NCBI GenBank assembly: GCA_013368315.1
Contig: JAACJM010000183.1
Location: forward strand, 109,482-173,481
Source of the DNA: Tetrapyrgos nigripes
Taxonomy: Eukaryota > Basidiomycota > Agaricomycetes > Agaricales > Campanellaceae
Reading direction: 5' to 3'
Length of the DNA stretch: 64,000 bases
The notes beneath the pieces are model-generated. The model had not been told where the DNA came from. It saw only the letters and a program-made list of their open reading frames with translations, and did no database searches. Made by a program: the position numbers and the translations under genes. Below are positions 41,541 through 52,999 of this stretch, one piece after another. The first letter of the stretch is position 1. Each line of letters begins with the position of its first letter.

Positions 41541-43032
41541 GGGTCAGAGCCGCTTTTGCAAACTTGAAAAAACGACTAGTTTTTTCGAAAAGTGAGATTT
41601 CAGACGGATCGAAAAATGATCAAAAAACGACATCAAAAAACGGCTGAAAACACCAAAAAACGCCCGCGTGAAACACCCTAATAGTACAAAAAATTTCGTA
41701 TATAAGTTCAATTAAATAAAGACTCATTAAAAGATTCCCGAAGTACACTACTGTCCAGCTTGAAATCCGTGACCTGGTTCTACACTCCTCTTGTCCTCAG
41801 TGATTGGAATTTTGGGTGCGTTGCTACAACATTTTTGTGTTTTCTTCGGCGTTTTCTTGCCCTACTCCAGGACTTGCTTGCTCATTTCTCCAAACTTCTC
41901 AACAGCGCATACCCAAATTACATCGACGACTGGCTTCCGCTTCCGACTGTGAGTATACATATCTGCCGTCCCTCCCTCCTTCCTTCCTTCCCTGCTCCTT
42001 GCTCCTCTACCTCTCTATTTCTCCCTCTTTTCCCCTTTCTTTCTATCTTTCCCTCGAATATTTATTCCCGAGTATGTCATCCCTGATACTGAGTATTACA
42101 CAAAAAAGGTTGACAGGGCAACACCGCTACCTCCCACTATCCCCATCTCGAAGCACTCAAAGCATCCGTTGACCCGGAGCATATGTTTCGAGACTCAACA
42201 ACTAGCACTATTTGAATCTTTACCTTTCGTTATATGCATTTTCACTGGATATTTATGTTGACTCTGGCTTACACCTTGTTCTTTTGTTCTCCTTACGGTA
42301 TAGATCTGCGTTAATGGTAGGTGGCATGTATTGCTATTGAATCAGTACGGATCAACGGAGTGTGGCATGTCTAGCACAGAGGAATTGGCTAGATAAACGA
42401 GGACTGTAGTTACTAGCACAGAGATGTACTGATGCAAGAGTGTGTGTATTCATATCAAACGAATGTCATCATTTATTGAAATAATTGGGCTGCCTGTAAC
42501 ATTAAACAATGTGTATGTCAAATTTTGATCTTTCCTACTCAAAGCCTGCAATTGCACTACATTGATCGCTAGTGAAACTGCTCCTGGTTCAGCAGAGGAG
42601 GCAAAGTGCAGTGATGTGATGTGCACAGGCTATTGCTATGTACATGTAGCAGAACTTGAATTTCTTAGAAAGAATACAAAAATCGCGAGAGCTCTTCCAG
42701 CTAAGACTTACCTATGCCATGGCAGAACAGAATTTGAACAAGAGATATTGGGAAAAAGGACGGCCCAGTACAGAAAGAACAGTTTGAATCAATTTTTTTT
42801 GCTATGTAGCTATGAATATATCTTTACAGGAAAAGAGAAATAATAGTAGAAATTTAGAACTTCAATTCATCCAAGATATCACAAATACAGGTATATCAGT
42901 GTGATCCAAGTAATGTTCAAATCAACTCCACCCTCTCCTCTTTCCATGGAAGATCTGCAATCATTTCTGAAGTTCTACCATGTCTCCCTTCAGTAGGTTG
43001 TGATTTTATAAAATAGGATATAGCTTCCCTCT
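41541..43032. other. Flank of element II, no supported gene
   Basis: 41570-41660 is rich in aaaaaacg-type words. 41950-42060 is C/T-rich. A frame at 42562-42843 (93 codons) has no domain or splice partner. Confidence 0.4.
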
Positions 43033-45380
43033 TCACTGAAGTTCAAATGAAGCAACCCTCCTGAATGCTCCTTGATAATGCTGTACACTTTCTAAGATGA
43101 GATAGAATATATGAGAAGCCTCTGCAACACTCAGACTGGTGGAGTCTGTATCTATACTAGTAGGAGAGGACTGGGAACTATCATAATCATCAGGCCCAGG
43201 CCTAATCCAGTTCTGAGACAAAGAAACTTTAATTACTGCGAATTGTTGTCCTGCATATGGTTCATGTTTTTGAGCAAACTCTGTCCCCAAATATCTCTCA
43301 CTATCTGAAGCATCAAGACACAAAATTTCTCTCAAAATCTTCTCAAATGCCAAGATGCCTGGATTCTCTTGTGCTATATTTCCATCCTCTTGAGAATGAA
43401 TCTTCATCCACATGTCTGAAAGATATACCAAAGGTGCATTAAACTTGAGTACAAGATGTCCTGTAGGATTGAAACGCTCTTGGTCATCTGCAATTGGTGA
43501 TTGAATCTGTGTTAAGAAACTTTGCTTAATCACATTTCGTGAATACACGGCATTTACAATGCTTGCCCAACTCCATGACGGTGCATTTGAGCTCTCTTTT
43601 TTTGAAATCATACTATGACACAAGAAATTTCTATTGTGATTACTTTCCCATTGCAAACCAGACACCCAGTTACTAGACCATAATCCAGCATAGTATATTG
43701 AACAAACACCTTGTAACTTCAAATTTTCCTCCATTATCCTTGCTACCCCAGCTGTTGCTGCCAACTTGTCTGAATGAAAAGTGAACAGTCTATGCAGAAA
43801 GTCATTGACTATTTCATGAAATTCATCCAGTAGTAATTTATGATAAATTTGATCAGAAATGTCTTTGAGATATACTTGCTTCATTTGGGTAAGTACAACC
43901 CAGCGAGTTGAGATTTCTGTGAGATTCATGTGTCTGTAGGTGCCTTTGAGTGTAAGTGCTATTTCTTCTGCTTGCTCTTTGAGTAAATCAACATATTCAC
44001 CATCCTCTTTTACTACACATGTTGGGCAATACCAGCTCATTTGGTGCTTTGTGAAGAATATTCCACTTGTAGCAGATAGATATTCTTGTAGAGTCCAACC
44101 ACGAGTACTCCAAGGACCTGGGTTACCACCCAACAGTCTAGTTTCATGATTGGCACTGTCACTATCTTCAGATGAAGCATAGGTGACAAAGATTTCGCTA
44201 CTTTCTATCCTTGATTCAGGATCAGATAATGACAAAGCAACTTCAGGTTTGACCATTCTGTTACTAAGAAATCCTTGACTTGCAGAGGCTGAATCTGCTG
44301 CAAACAATGTGACAACAGCATTTCTATACACATCATTCATGCAGGCTGCCTCTGTTCTCCAATCCTCTCTATCATCCTGAATGATGCATAGAGCATCAAT
44401 CCAGAGAAAAGGAATACCCAGCCCCCTAGTCACAAAAATGGCATCTTTAAGTGTTTGAGGAAGCTCTACCCATGGGATGTTTCCCTGGAATGCATCTAAT
44501 TTGTTTTTTATAAGCTTCAAATGTGTATGGCTATCTTGGCCCCAGCAATAGCTTAGAGCAGTATATTTCCCAGTCAATCCTTTGGTGATTTTGAGATGGG
44601 GTCCATTCACATCAATAACTCTGGTGGGTAATTGAGTGTTTGATTTGATTATTTTTTGACAGACTTCATGTTTTTCTGAGCAGTCTTTCAGCCAAGTGTG
44701 AGCTAGGTTTAAAGTGGAAGATGTCCTTGATTCCTCTTCAACACCCCGGCTCCAGATGAAATTGGTGAGAAGGGAGTTATTTTTTGGAAGTGTATCTGTC
44801 AAAGTAGTAAGTAAGTAATGCATAGTAAATTTATAGTAAGTATTTTATTTATTACCACTCACCCCTCTTAAAGAAAAAAATAAAGCAAACCAATGTTATA
44901 CTCAGGGAATGAATTACTGCTTTCAAAATGATTTATATGCCATAACCCCATCCCACCCCTCTCACGATCTTTATCCAAAGAGTCATGAGCTGGCCCAATG
45001 TACAATCCCCCTTCAACCATCTGGTTCCTTCTGATCAACCTCCGAATTCTACTCAGATCATCTTCTCCAGGTAATGGAAGCCTATCTTCAGTAAAACCCA
45101 GCCCAAAACAGTTTTTGGATCTGAGCCATTCGAGGATGAACATCTTGCATAGGGGACAAACATGACTGTGACCACCCGGGCTGGTGGCATCAGACCCAAA
45201 CGCACAGTCAGTCAACTCATCCATGCTATTATGATGGTTTGTGCATTCGTCTATCGAGCGCATACGCCAGCCTAGGCCATCGAATCTATGTTTGGATTGG
45301 TCCGTCCAGGTTGATGGCCGTAGGATTATTTCGCGAAAATCAATGCTGGCACAGAATGAACACAGGCTCGATTCCATCAT
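43033..45380 (-). CDS. HET-domain (heterokaryon incompatibility) protein
   Basis: Two exons (45380-44891 and 44795-43033) give 750 residues. Exon 1 has a Cys-rich N-terminus (MMESSLCSFCASIDFREIIL) and a HVCPLCKMFILEWLRS segment as in many HET proteins. The HET domain in exon 2 shows TKGLTGKYTALSYCWGQDSH, VELPQTLKDAIFVTRGLGIP, FLWIDALCIIQDDREDW and WSTRGWTLQEYLSATSGIFF. The C-terminal half is unassigned. The intron needs a weak GTTTGC donor to keep phase; the stronger GTGAGT 30 bp on would follow a stop caused by a T7 run, so a one-base length error there is possible. HET proteins trigger cell death after fusion of unlike hyphae in ascomycetes; in basidiomycetes the role is less clear. Confidence 0.85.
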
Positions 45381-46480
45381 GTTAGTATGCTGGAAGTGGA
45401 TCAGATCAAGTTGCTAGATGTGGTCGAATAGGAGCCACGGCCTGGTAGTGAATCTGACTCGCAAGAGGACGGATGCGCACAAAAAAGTCATTAGCACATG
45501 ACTCTGACACTTTCTATTGACCGTTGCATAATTTAAGGTTTGGTGCAACAATAAAGTTCAGACACCGAGCTATGTAAGGCTTCTTTTTACTCAAAGCCTT
45601 GAGAATTGTATTTAAGTTTCTTATAGTACATACAAGCTAATGGGAATACGCGTATCAGCAGAGTCGGATTCGTACCACTCCGTCAAGTTGAGTTTTTGAC
45701 GAAGCCTCGATGTACAGTTGGCGAGGATGCGTTTGAGATCGTCCGACTCGAGCAGGGTAACTATGGGTAGGGCAGCGACGTTTGCTACGCTGCCAGGTTT
45801 GGTGCTTCTTTTTAAGTATGATCAAGTGGCGCGCCGCACCCAACCCTACAGAAGGGGATGGGCGGTGGGACCACTGTGAATTGAAAGCCACCTACCAATA
45901 CAGCTCGAACGCCGTCTGTTCGATCGAAAGGAAGCCTCTGGATGGATACTAAAGGGGACAAATTATATCTATTCTCTTTCATTTGCAGAGGTCTACAAGT
46001 GCCTTTATTCATATCATACATTCAATACCTTTTGCTGTATTGCAATATTGCCTTCCCATCAGAGAAGAAATAGCACCGGAAAAGATAGCCAGCAAGGAGA
46101 TCAGGAGAGAAGGCAGGAACTAAGTCTTACCTATAATGATATCTGCTTTCCCGTCTGAAAAGCTCGTGCCCACAATACCTCCGATCTTCTTGTGAGTTTA
46201 GGCAGTCCAGGCAGTCGAAGTACTACGGCTTCATTGAATCGCCACTTCCTTTATCCCGGGATCTGCATGATTCATGCATCAATTAACCAGACTGTTCCTT
46301 GATTTATCTGCTTCCCAGCAGTTGTCGATTTGTCCCTTTTCGGAGGCCAAAACGCTAAAATCTTTAAAAACTTTTTAAAGAATGCATGGATGTAACCATT
46401 CCTATAATTGTTAAAAGCCATGGATCAACCACAAGGCTAATGCTTGTTTAAAAACCCATTCTCGCATGGAAATTAGCTTT
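45381..46480. other. Intergenic, no gene seen
   Basis: Upstream region of the HET gene and further sequence without a supported frame. Confidence 0.4.
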
Positions 46481-46568
46481 GGACCATCCTATCGCTTTGG
46501 GCTGGAACCTCTTGGGACCGCAGGTCCACGCGTTGGTAAGTGCCGCTCATTCTAGACTCGGAATTATC
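46481..46568 (+). repeat. Diverged direct repeat, copy 1
   Basis: ggaccatcct...CGCTTTGGGCTGG...GGTCCACGCGTTGGTAAGTG...TCTAGACTCGGA corresponds to the block at 46771-46852. Confidence 0.6.
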
Positions 46569-46770
46569 GGAATCCATCGGACCATCGGATATTCAGCCTC
46601 ATTACTCCTTTCCAATTTGGGGTGTCGGGGATCGGGATTTGGGATTCGCCGCTTTTAGAATTGCTGTGCTCTCACTGTTCCCCTCAATCGACTATGCGTG
46701 ATTGGGACTACCTTGCCTAAATATAATGTATTGCTGCCCATAATTCTTCTTAGAGACAGAATTCTTGTTA

Positions 46771-46852
46771 GGACCACCATACCGTTTTGGGCTGGGAGCA
46801 CAGATCCACGTGTCTGTAATTGCCGTCAAGTCTAGACTCGGATTGCCGATGG
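46771..46852 (+). repeat. Diverged direct repeat, copy 2
   Basis: ggaccaccat...CGTTTTGGGCTGG...GATCCACGTGTCTGTAATTG...TCTAGACTCGGA, partner of 46481-46568. It ends just before the Harbinger derivative. Confidence 0.6.
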
Positions 46853-46926
46853 GCTCTGCCGCTTTGGGTGCATTGCGCCCTGCGCCCTGCTCATTCGATA
46901 GTAATGGAGATGCATTGCAGCATAAT

Positions 46927-47727
46927 AGACAGTTTGCGCAGCCACGAGCCTGCCCGAAATGGCACGTGCGCGTCACGAACCACCCGAGAAGCTGAGTTGC
47001 GCCTGCACCAGTCGAAAATTGGGCATTTCTGTATTTCTCATACATTACACTGCTCACATCACCTGTAACACGTCGTACTACTCAAATGGAAGTTGTTTTG
47101 CTCCAGCAACGGCAAAATTTCCAACAGCTTCTCCTTAAAATTGCGAATGTCGTTGAAGAGAAAGAGAGTGATGCAGAAAGTGGTTCACGGCCTGGTGGAC
47201 CGGTAGACTTGGATGAGCTGGCAGATACAGTGTGGTTAGAACAGTTTCGGTGCATCCTTGTGCATTGTCAACCGCAACACCAGCTCACATACCCTTAAAC
47301 AGGTTTACTCGCAACAAAATATATCAACTCACAGAGGTCCTTGACTTACCACCATTCGTGCACTGCAAGGAGAACAGAATAAAGGAGGATCGTGTCACAG
47401 CCCTTTGCATGCTCCTCAGACGTCTTGCCTATACTGGTCGTCTAGCAGACATCCGTATGCAGTTCGGCTGGGAGCGAAGTCGTTTCTCTCGTATCACTCG
47501 TGTCACAGCTGCGACAATCTTCAACCGTTGGAAACCTCTTCATCACGAGCTGCGTTGGCATTGGTCTGGTCATTTTCGATGGCTTGTCGACGAGTAATGG
47601 GCATTTTACGGAAAGGTGATGGGGATTATACAGTCTACGTGTCTACGGTGGGCGCAACTCAGGGTTTCGAGCGGTTCGTGATGCGCACATGCCATTTCGG
47701 GCAGGCTCGTGGCTGCGCAAACTGTCT
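46927..47727. mobile_element. PIF/Harbinger derivative with intact ends
   Basis: An 801 bp element. Its inverted repeats of about 80 bp begin AGACAGTTTGCGCAGCCACG at both ends and continue GAGCCTGCCCGAAATGGCA. It is flanked by the 3 bp AAT (46924-46926 and 47728-47730). The near-identity of the ends and the clean 3 bp duplication suggest recent movement. It carries only the N-terminal part of a Harbinger transposase, so it would need a partner in trans. Confidence 0.85.
47086..47597 (+). CDS. Truncated Harbinger transposase (N-terminal part)
   Basis: Two exons (47086-47249, 47303-47597) join to 152 residues: MEVVLLQQRQNFQQLLLKIA with a helical start, then LADTVWLEQFRFTRNKIYQL, LCMLLRRLAYTGRLADIRMQ and FGWERSRFSRITRVTAATIF. 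These segments match the helix-turn-helix region that precedes the DDE domain in PIF/Harbinger nucleases. The catalytic D, D and E are absent because the frame stops at 47597, 50 bp before the right inverted repeat. The remaining protein might still bind DNA or act as a dominant inhibitor; that is speculation. Both splice sites are consensus and the frame is clean. Confidence 0.7.
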
Positions 47728-47732
47728 AATGT

Positions 47733-48005
47733 ATTATGAAAGAGTTGTGGGCCAGCGCCCAGGCGTGGCGAGTACAAGGCCAGAAGGTAATGTTGAAAAT
47801 ACAAGAAATGAAAATAAAAATGAATCATGTAGGTTTTCTAACTTGCGAAGAGGATGAAAAAAGGCAGCGAGAGTTGCGGCCCGGAGCTTAATAATAGGGG
47901 CAAGTGACGGAAAAAGACGGACGGGGAAAATCAGGAGGCTTTAAACATAGCCACACGCAGAAACCGAGTGTAGAAAACTTGTCCTCATTTTATTTGGCCT
48001 CGTAA
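47733..48005 (-). mobile_element. Short non-autonomous element with type 1 and type 2 end modules
   Basis: The left type 2 module (TATGAAAGAGTTGTGGGCCA, hairpin GCCAGCGCC/GGCGTGGC, GTACAAGGCC) and right type 1 module (catagccacacgcagaaacc to TTTGGCCTCGTAA) bound about 270 bp with no coding capacity. It starts directly after the Harbinger target duplication. Confidence 0.65.
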
Positions 48006-48175
48006 TACATCGCGTGGACGCGAACGGAATTTGCCGGCAGTAGGCGCAGCCCACCTGTTGTGTCGGAACTAATATTTCTTTCCGTCGGATCACACCAGGA
48101 CAAAGCTAGAAACACAGCCCCACGGATCACTCCGGTCCAAACCTGTTTATCGGACGGATAGACGGGACCGTTTAA

Positions 48176-48235
48176 GCATAGCCACAAGCAGAAGTCGAGT
48201 GTAATAAACTCAACCTCATTTCATTTGGCCTCGTA
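48176..48235 (-). repeat. Dispersed terminal module (type 1), copy f
   Basis: gcatagccacaagcagaagt to CATTTGGCCTCGTAA repeats the right end of the preceding element 230 bp further on, preceded by a similar GGACGGATAGACGGGACCG. Possibly a second element in tandem that shares or lost its other end. Confidence 0.65.
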
Positions 48236-50011
48236 ACCAGATGTTCTCGAGAAAATCAATTTTGGATGCTAAGATAGAGGCAGCCAGGAGCCAAGACCCT
48301 TACTAAGCAGCTTACATAATGTGGGAAAGCGCAAAATCTGCCTGGCTCCAAATTTTTTTTTTGTCTCAACAATAAACAGAGCGCCGGCTGAGCTATAGCT
48401 AAGCCTGGGGCTTGTGGTGCACACTTACATGGACACAGCTCTGGAACAAGGCTGTATTTCTGTATAGCACAGTAATGACAGGTAGTCTACCACTTCAGAG
48501 CCTCAGGGTTCTCAATACTTAGTGAACTTCCGTATTTTATGATGAGATCAGAGCCTTTCTGCATGGTAGCAGGTGTCAGACCGACTCGGACGAGGTTCCA
48601 TTTTGGGCTACTGTATTGATTAATAAGCTTACTAAGTGCACAGCCACATGCCAAATCTGAGAGGTCAAAAAACCAAAAACTGCTGCAAACACTAAAAGAA
48701 CACTTTTTGAGGTCACAGAAAAGGTTGGAAATTTTTTTGTTAAAACTTGAGAGTAAAGTAAGATATCATATTTCTGCTCAATAGGAATTGAAGTACATGG
48801 TTCTAGCTACAACTCCTATTGAGCAGAATCATGAAAAAGGGATGTGGGACAGAGGAGAAGTGGTTGTCGTTGTTGACTTGCTGAGCTTACATAAGAGGTG
48901 TCGGTTCCTGGCTGCCTCTATCTTACTGTTAAATATATGTGATGGTACCATTATTTTTAGGTCCAACTTGGCATGTCGGGCTTGTACTAGCCTTGCCTGC
49001 TGCCAGTCACATTTGGACTGTTCCTTTCAATGCAGCCTATATTGAAGATATCTGATGCTCTAGGCACAATTAATTGAGAAGAAACATAAGTCTTCAGTCA
49101 ACTAGGTGTATCAGGCTCCCCAACACCCCCCTTATACTTATGCCTGTAATCAGGCCTGCAGACCTGATATTTTGGCCTTTTGGCTCAGTTTGTGAGTTGG
49201 CTGCTTCCCCAGTTGTCTAGTTCATAACAGTTGTCTAGTTCATAACAGAAACACCCTGTTCCATGTTTGTGTCCAAAGAGCCTTTTACTGTGATACAGAG
49301 AATTCTTACACATACCTTTGATTCACTTACTGTTTGATCATGCAGATCATGTCAAAAGTGATAAAGCTCTACCCCCTCTAACCTTGGATCAACCTGATTT
49401 ATACAGACACAATTTCTACAAGAAAGAGAGCCAGCCAGAGTTTGTGCCAGTTTCTACTATACTGAACTGCTTATTCTGTTACCGACAGTATTCCATTTAT
49501 GTTCCACCTCAAACGTGTGCATGCCCTTGTGAATATTCCAATTATACAGGTTCCAAGTTATCTGTCATTGATATACCTTCCCTTTATTTACTGAAAAGTA
49601 TTGACAACCAATGACAAAATGATCCACTTTCTTGACTTGGTAACAGTGCTCTGCAATTAGAAACTGATTCTATTTGCAACCGGTGATGAAACATATTCGG
49701 CTTCACGTAGAAAGACATCGAAATAAGTTCGGGTGCCTAAAAGAAAGAAAAAGATGGAGGAAGCGGAAATAAGAGGAGTCAGGGATGGCGCACTTCAGTG
49801 TGCCGCTAAGATAGTTGTAGTTGAAGAGGAAAGGAACGACATGGAAATTTCTACTCAAAGCTTGCTGTCAAAATTCAAACTCCATTCAGCCACACAGCAT
49901 GATGTCATTCGGCTGGACCCTGTAGGATCCTGTAGGAAGAAAAACGCACAAAAAAGACATACACAATTTGATACTCTTCAAACTGGGGAAAGGTGCCACT
50001 GCTTCACATAG
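48236..50011. other. Gene-poor stretch
   Basis: No supported gene. Frames at 48788-49045, 49318-49614 and 49733-50011 are short, without domains, signal peptides or convincing splice partners. Confidence 0.4.
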
Positions 50012-50583
50012 CAAGTTACGAGGCCCTCCTCAACAAAACCTCACTCTTATATTGACTACGTTGCAGCTACTTGCAAAGTAGTATGAGCAAAATAAGTTGG
50101 GAGTTTGAACCCGCGGAAAAGACTTTGAGGTCGCTACAGGTCGCTAAGAGTACGACATAAACATAAATTAATGACGATGAAGAGGCAAGAATTCTGAATT
50201 ATGAGGGCGTCGAGGCTGAAGCCAAGCTTCAGAAGTGGAGGAAGTAGGGCGGTGAGTACTGGCAAATGTCGGATGACAATTAGTATGGCCATACTTGCGG
50301 AGAGAAAGCCGTGGACGCGAGTAAGTATCCCATGAAGCACGACGCTGGCAATGAAGGTGAGATGAGTCAACACACTGGCATGATGTCATGATTGTCGACG
50401 TATGTAGACCCGGTCCAGACTCAGTCTGGATATTTCGGGTTGATCGGGAAAGTAGAGACCGGCGTGGTGTGGTGACGACACAAATTTGGGTTGAGTGGCA
50501 ACGAAAAGGGGTGGGAGTTTGAGGTCGTGGTAAAATTTTCGAGGTCGACATAAGTTAACTCGGCCTTAAAGGGCCTCGTAACT
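50012..50583. mobile_element. Possible inverted-end element with type 3 module
   Basis: agttacgaggccc at 50012 and gggcctcgtaact at 50571-50583 are inverse to each other, spanning about 570 bp. The right 90 bp (50490-50583) are nearly identical, inverted, to 12944-13035. Inside, a block GGGAGTTTGA...GAGGTCG...ACATAA occurs twice (near 50092 and 50512). No coding sequence is recognisable. Confidence 0.5.
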
Positions 50584-51709
50584 TGGACAAGCCTCGACGA
50601 GTTTTTGCAACTTTGGTGAAAATTTTTGATGTACCTATGTCGTTCACTCTTCTGAGAGAATGTGAAAGCTTTTCAGATTTGTGAGATGGCGCTGTGCAGA
50701 GATATCTAGGGGTACAACGTTCACTGGATCGGGTGATGGCTGGGAAAGATTTGTGCATGAAATGGGAACATGCACAGTGAACAGGACGGGACACTCACGA
50801 TGACTACGGGTATGCCAAGCACGGGATCCAACCCCGAGTCTAATTGCTCCGTTCTCTAGCGCGAGTCGACGGATGGACTATCATATAGATAGATGAATTA
50901 TCGGGACCCTTGTCCGGAATCCGGATTCTATCTGAACTCGTATCTGGACACATATTTGAAGCCCAGGTTGATTGTACTTTTTTCAATAGATTTGATAGGA
51001 CATGCGTCTGCTCACAAATGTACCGAAAGGCATCCAAATATATCTAGCTTACTGATACGTTATCTCTTCGGATATATGTTTTGGTATGTCTGTTCGGTCA
51101 CCTATCCGTCGAGCGGATATTTTGGTCTTTTCGGCGTGATATATAACGCAGGTACTTCCTGCGAAAGTAGCCTTGGACAACAGCAAATTTTGCCTAAATC
51201 CTTTCTTACACGGGCAGGGATCCCACCCGGCGATATTTATACTATTACCAGTCGATTGGTGATCGTGCCCCATTCAAACTCCGCCAAGGCACCTTTCTAC
51301 CAACCGACAGGGAACGAGTCTACCATATTGCTGGTAAAAGCTCCAAATTTGGAAAGCCGCCAATGTGGATGCTGATAATACACATCTATAGACATCTATC
51401 TGGCTTTTTTACGACTCATGAGAACATTGCTTAATACTGAATCAGATTGCGGGACATGTGTGAACGAGGCTTCGACTTGTTACCACTCCGACTGTCACGT
51501 ACTGGGAACTCTGTATACCTTTATACTCCAGTCTCAACTTAATCGTGGGTTTCCGGTGGATAAAGATGTCACATGAAGCCAGAGGCTATTATAACTCATG
51601 AGAATAGTACCTAAGGTACGGAACCAAATCATTGAACACAGCTTTGGCTATAAAATGCTCGGGGGTACGCTCTGAGAGCTGTTCAAAACGTTGTCAAAAC
51701 GCTAGCAGA
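50584..51709. other. Intergenic, no supported gene
   Basis: A 160-codon frame at 50893-51375 has no domain and unusual composition. The last part is the promoter region of the dioxygenase gene. Confidence 0.4.
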
Positions 51710-52999
51710 ATGCCAGGCCTTCAAGACTCCAATTATAAAGTCATCACCCCCGAGCAAAAGCAGCACTTCCTCGAGCACGGGTGGTTTCATCTTCCTCAGG
51801 GTGTCAAGAAAGAGAATATTGACCGCTTTGTTGGAGACGTTTGGATCAGGACGGGTTACGACCCTAACGATTCCAATACCTGGGAAGAGGAATGGTTTAG
51901 GATGCCGAGGCAAAAGGAAATGCTTTGGAAAGACTTTGCCCCGAAGGGTTGGGGCGCTATCTGTACGCTCTTGGACTTACTACATACATTGGCATTCGCT
52001 TACTACTGACATATCGTTAGGTGAGATCCTCGGAGGAGAAGATCGCATCGACAACACAATTTTTGACAAAGTTGGAGACAGTTTGATCGCCAACTTTGGC
52101 AAGGAAGAATATAGAGACGTCAGTCATCTACTAGTAACTCAGTCAGTCAGCTAACACGACCTGCAGAAAGTTGTCCAACCCAAAGACTTGGGAAACTGGC
52201 ATGTGTATGCTCTGATATCTTTGCTCTTCGTTTTTCAAAGTTAACCATTCCGCAGAGACGGCAATTGGTTCACTCACTTCCTCGACTCTGGTGATCAGTC
52301 TCTCTTGATCGTCATCCTCTTCAACGATGTTGCCCCACGATCCGGCGGAACCTGGATCTGCGAAGATGGCCTCACGCATGTCGTCAAATGGCTCCATGAT
52401 CGTCCACAGGGGTGCCCGCAAAAGCTTAGAGATCCGGATGGTACAACCGCCTTTGATCCTATCATAGCGGGAGAATGTGATAAATTCGTCGAATGCGCTG
52501 GGAAGGCCGGAGACATGTTCATTTGTCATGGCTTCATGGTATGTTTCCTTTCCATACTCAGCGTGAAATAATGCGTCTGATAGCAAAGTAGCCTCATTCT
52601 AGAAGCAAAAATCACAATCGCATGCCAAGGTTCATCACAAGTCCCAAAATCATTCTAAAGGAGCCGATGAATCTCAATCGAGAGAACCCTGATGATTATG
52701 TTCGTCTCTGTCTCTGCATACTGTTCGTGACTAATCATTGTAAACAGTCACTCTTGGAATTGAAGACCCTCCGTGAGGTAGGTGTCGACTCGCTTCCGAA
52801 CTGGAAGTCGACTGGAGAAAGAGAGCGATTTGTCCCTAGCAATAATGTTAAGAAGGACGGTCGCCTTCTGGTTGAGCTTGAGCGATTGAAGGAACATGCA
52901 AGGAAGACTGGCGGAATCATTGATAGTATCCACGTTGACAATGTGGCAGAGTATAACGGATGGAGGGAAGATAGAAAGCAGGCCATTACAATTCATTAG
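51710..52999 (+). CDS. Phytanoyl-CoA dioxygenase (PhyH)-like protein
   Basis: Six exons (51710-51962, 52021-52118, 52167-52204, 52256-52538, 52592-52699, 52748-52999) join in frame to 343 residues. The protein is a non-haem Fe(II)/2-oxoglutarate dioxygenase of the PhyH family. The double-stranded beta-helix keeps the metal site: His129 and Asp131 in WHVDGNWF, distal His about 226 in GFMPHSRSKN, and a 2-oxoglutarate-binding Arg close after it (NHNRMPRF). The N-terminus (VITPEQKQHFLEHGWFHLPQ) is the usual start of the fold. The third exon is only 38 bp, and its 3' border falls between His129 and Asp131. The ATG at 51710 is chosen because the family N-terminus begins there; 26 more open codons lie upstream. 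The substrate is unknown and no biosynthetic partner lies beside it. Confidence 0.9.

Noticed and set aside
41760..42172. Two overlapping frames rich in Ser/Pro/Phe/Leu
   Set aside because: They are translations of a C/T-rich tract and overlap in different frames with no conserved block.
49733..50011. 92-codon frame starting MPKRKKKMEEAE
   Set aside because: Short, no splice support, runs into the repeat at 50012; cannot be told from chance.
50795..50835. tRNA-like T-arm on the minus strand (GGGGTTGGATCCCGTG)
   Set aside because: The invariant TTC of the T-loop is TTG and I could not fold matching acceptor, D and anticodon arms around it.
50893..51375. 160-codon frame on the plus strand
   Set aside because: No recognisable domain or homologous pattern; low-GC mixed composition unlike the verified genes nearby.
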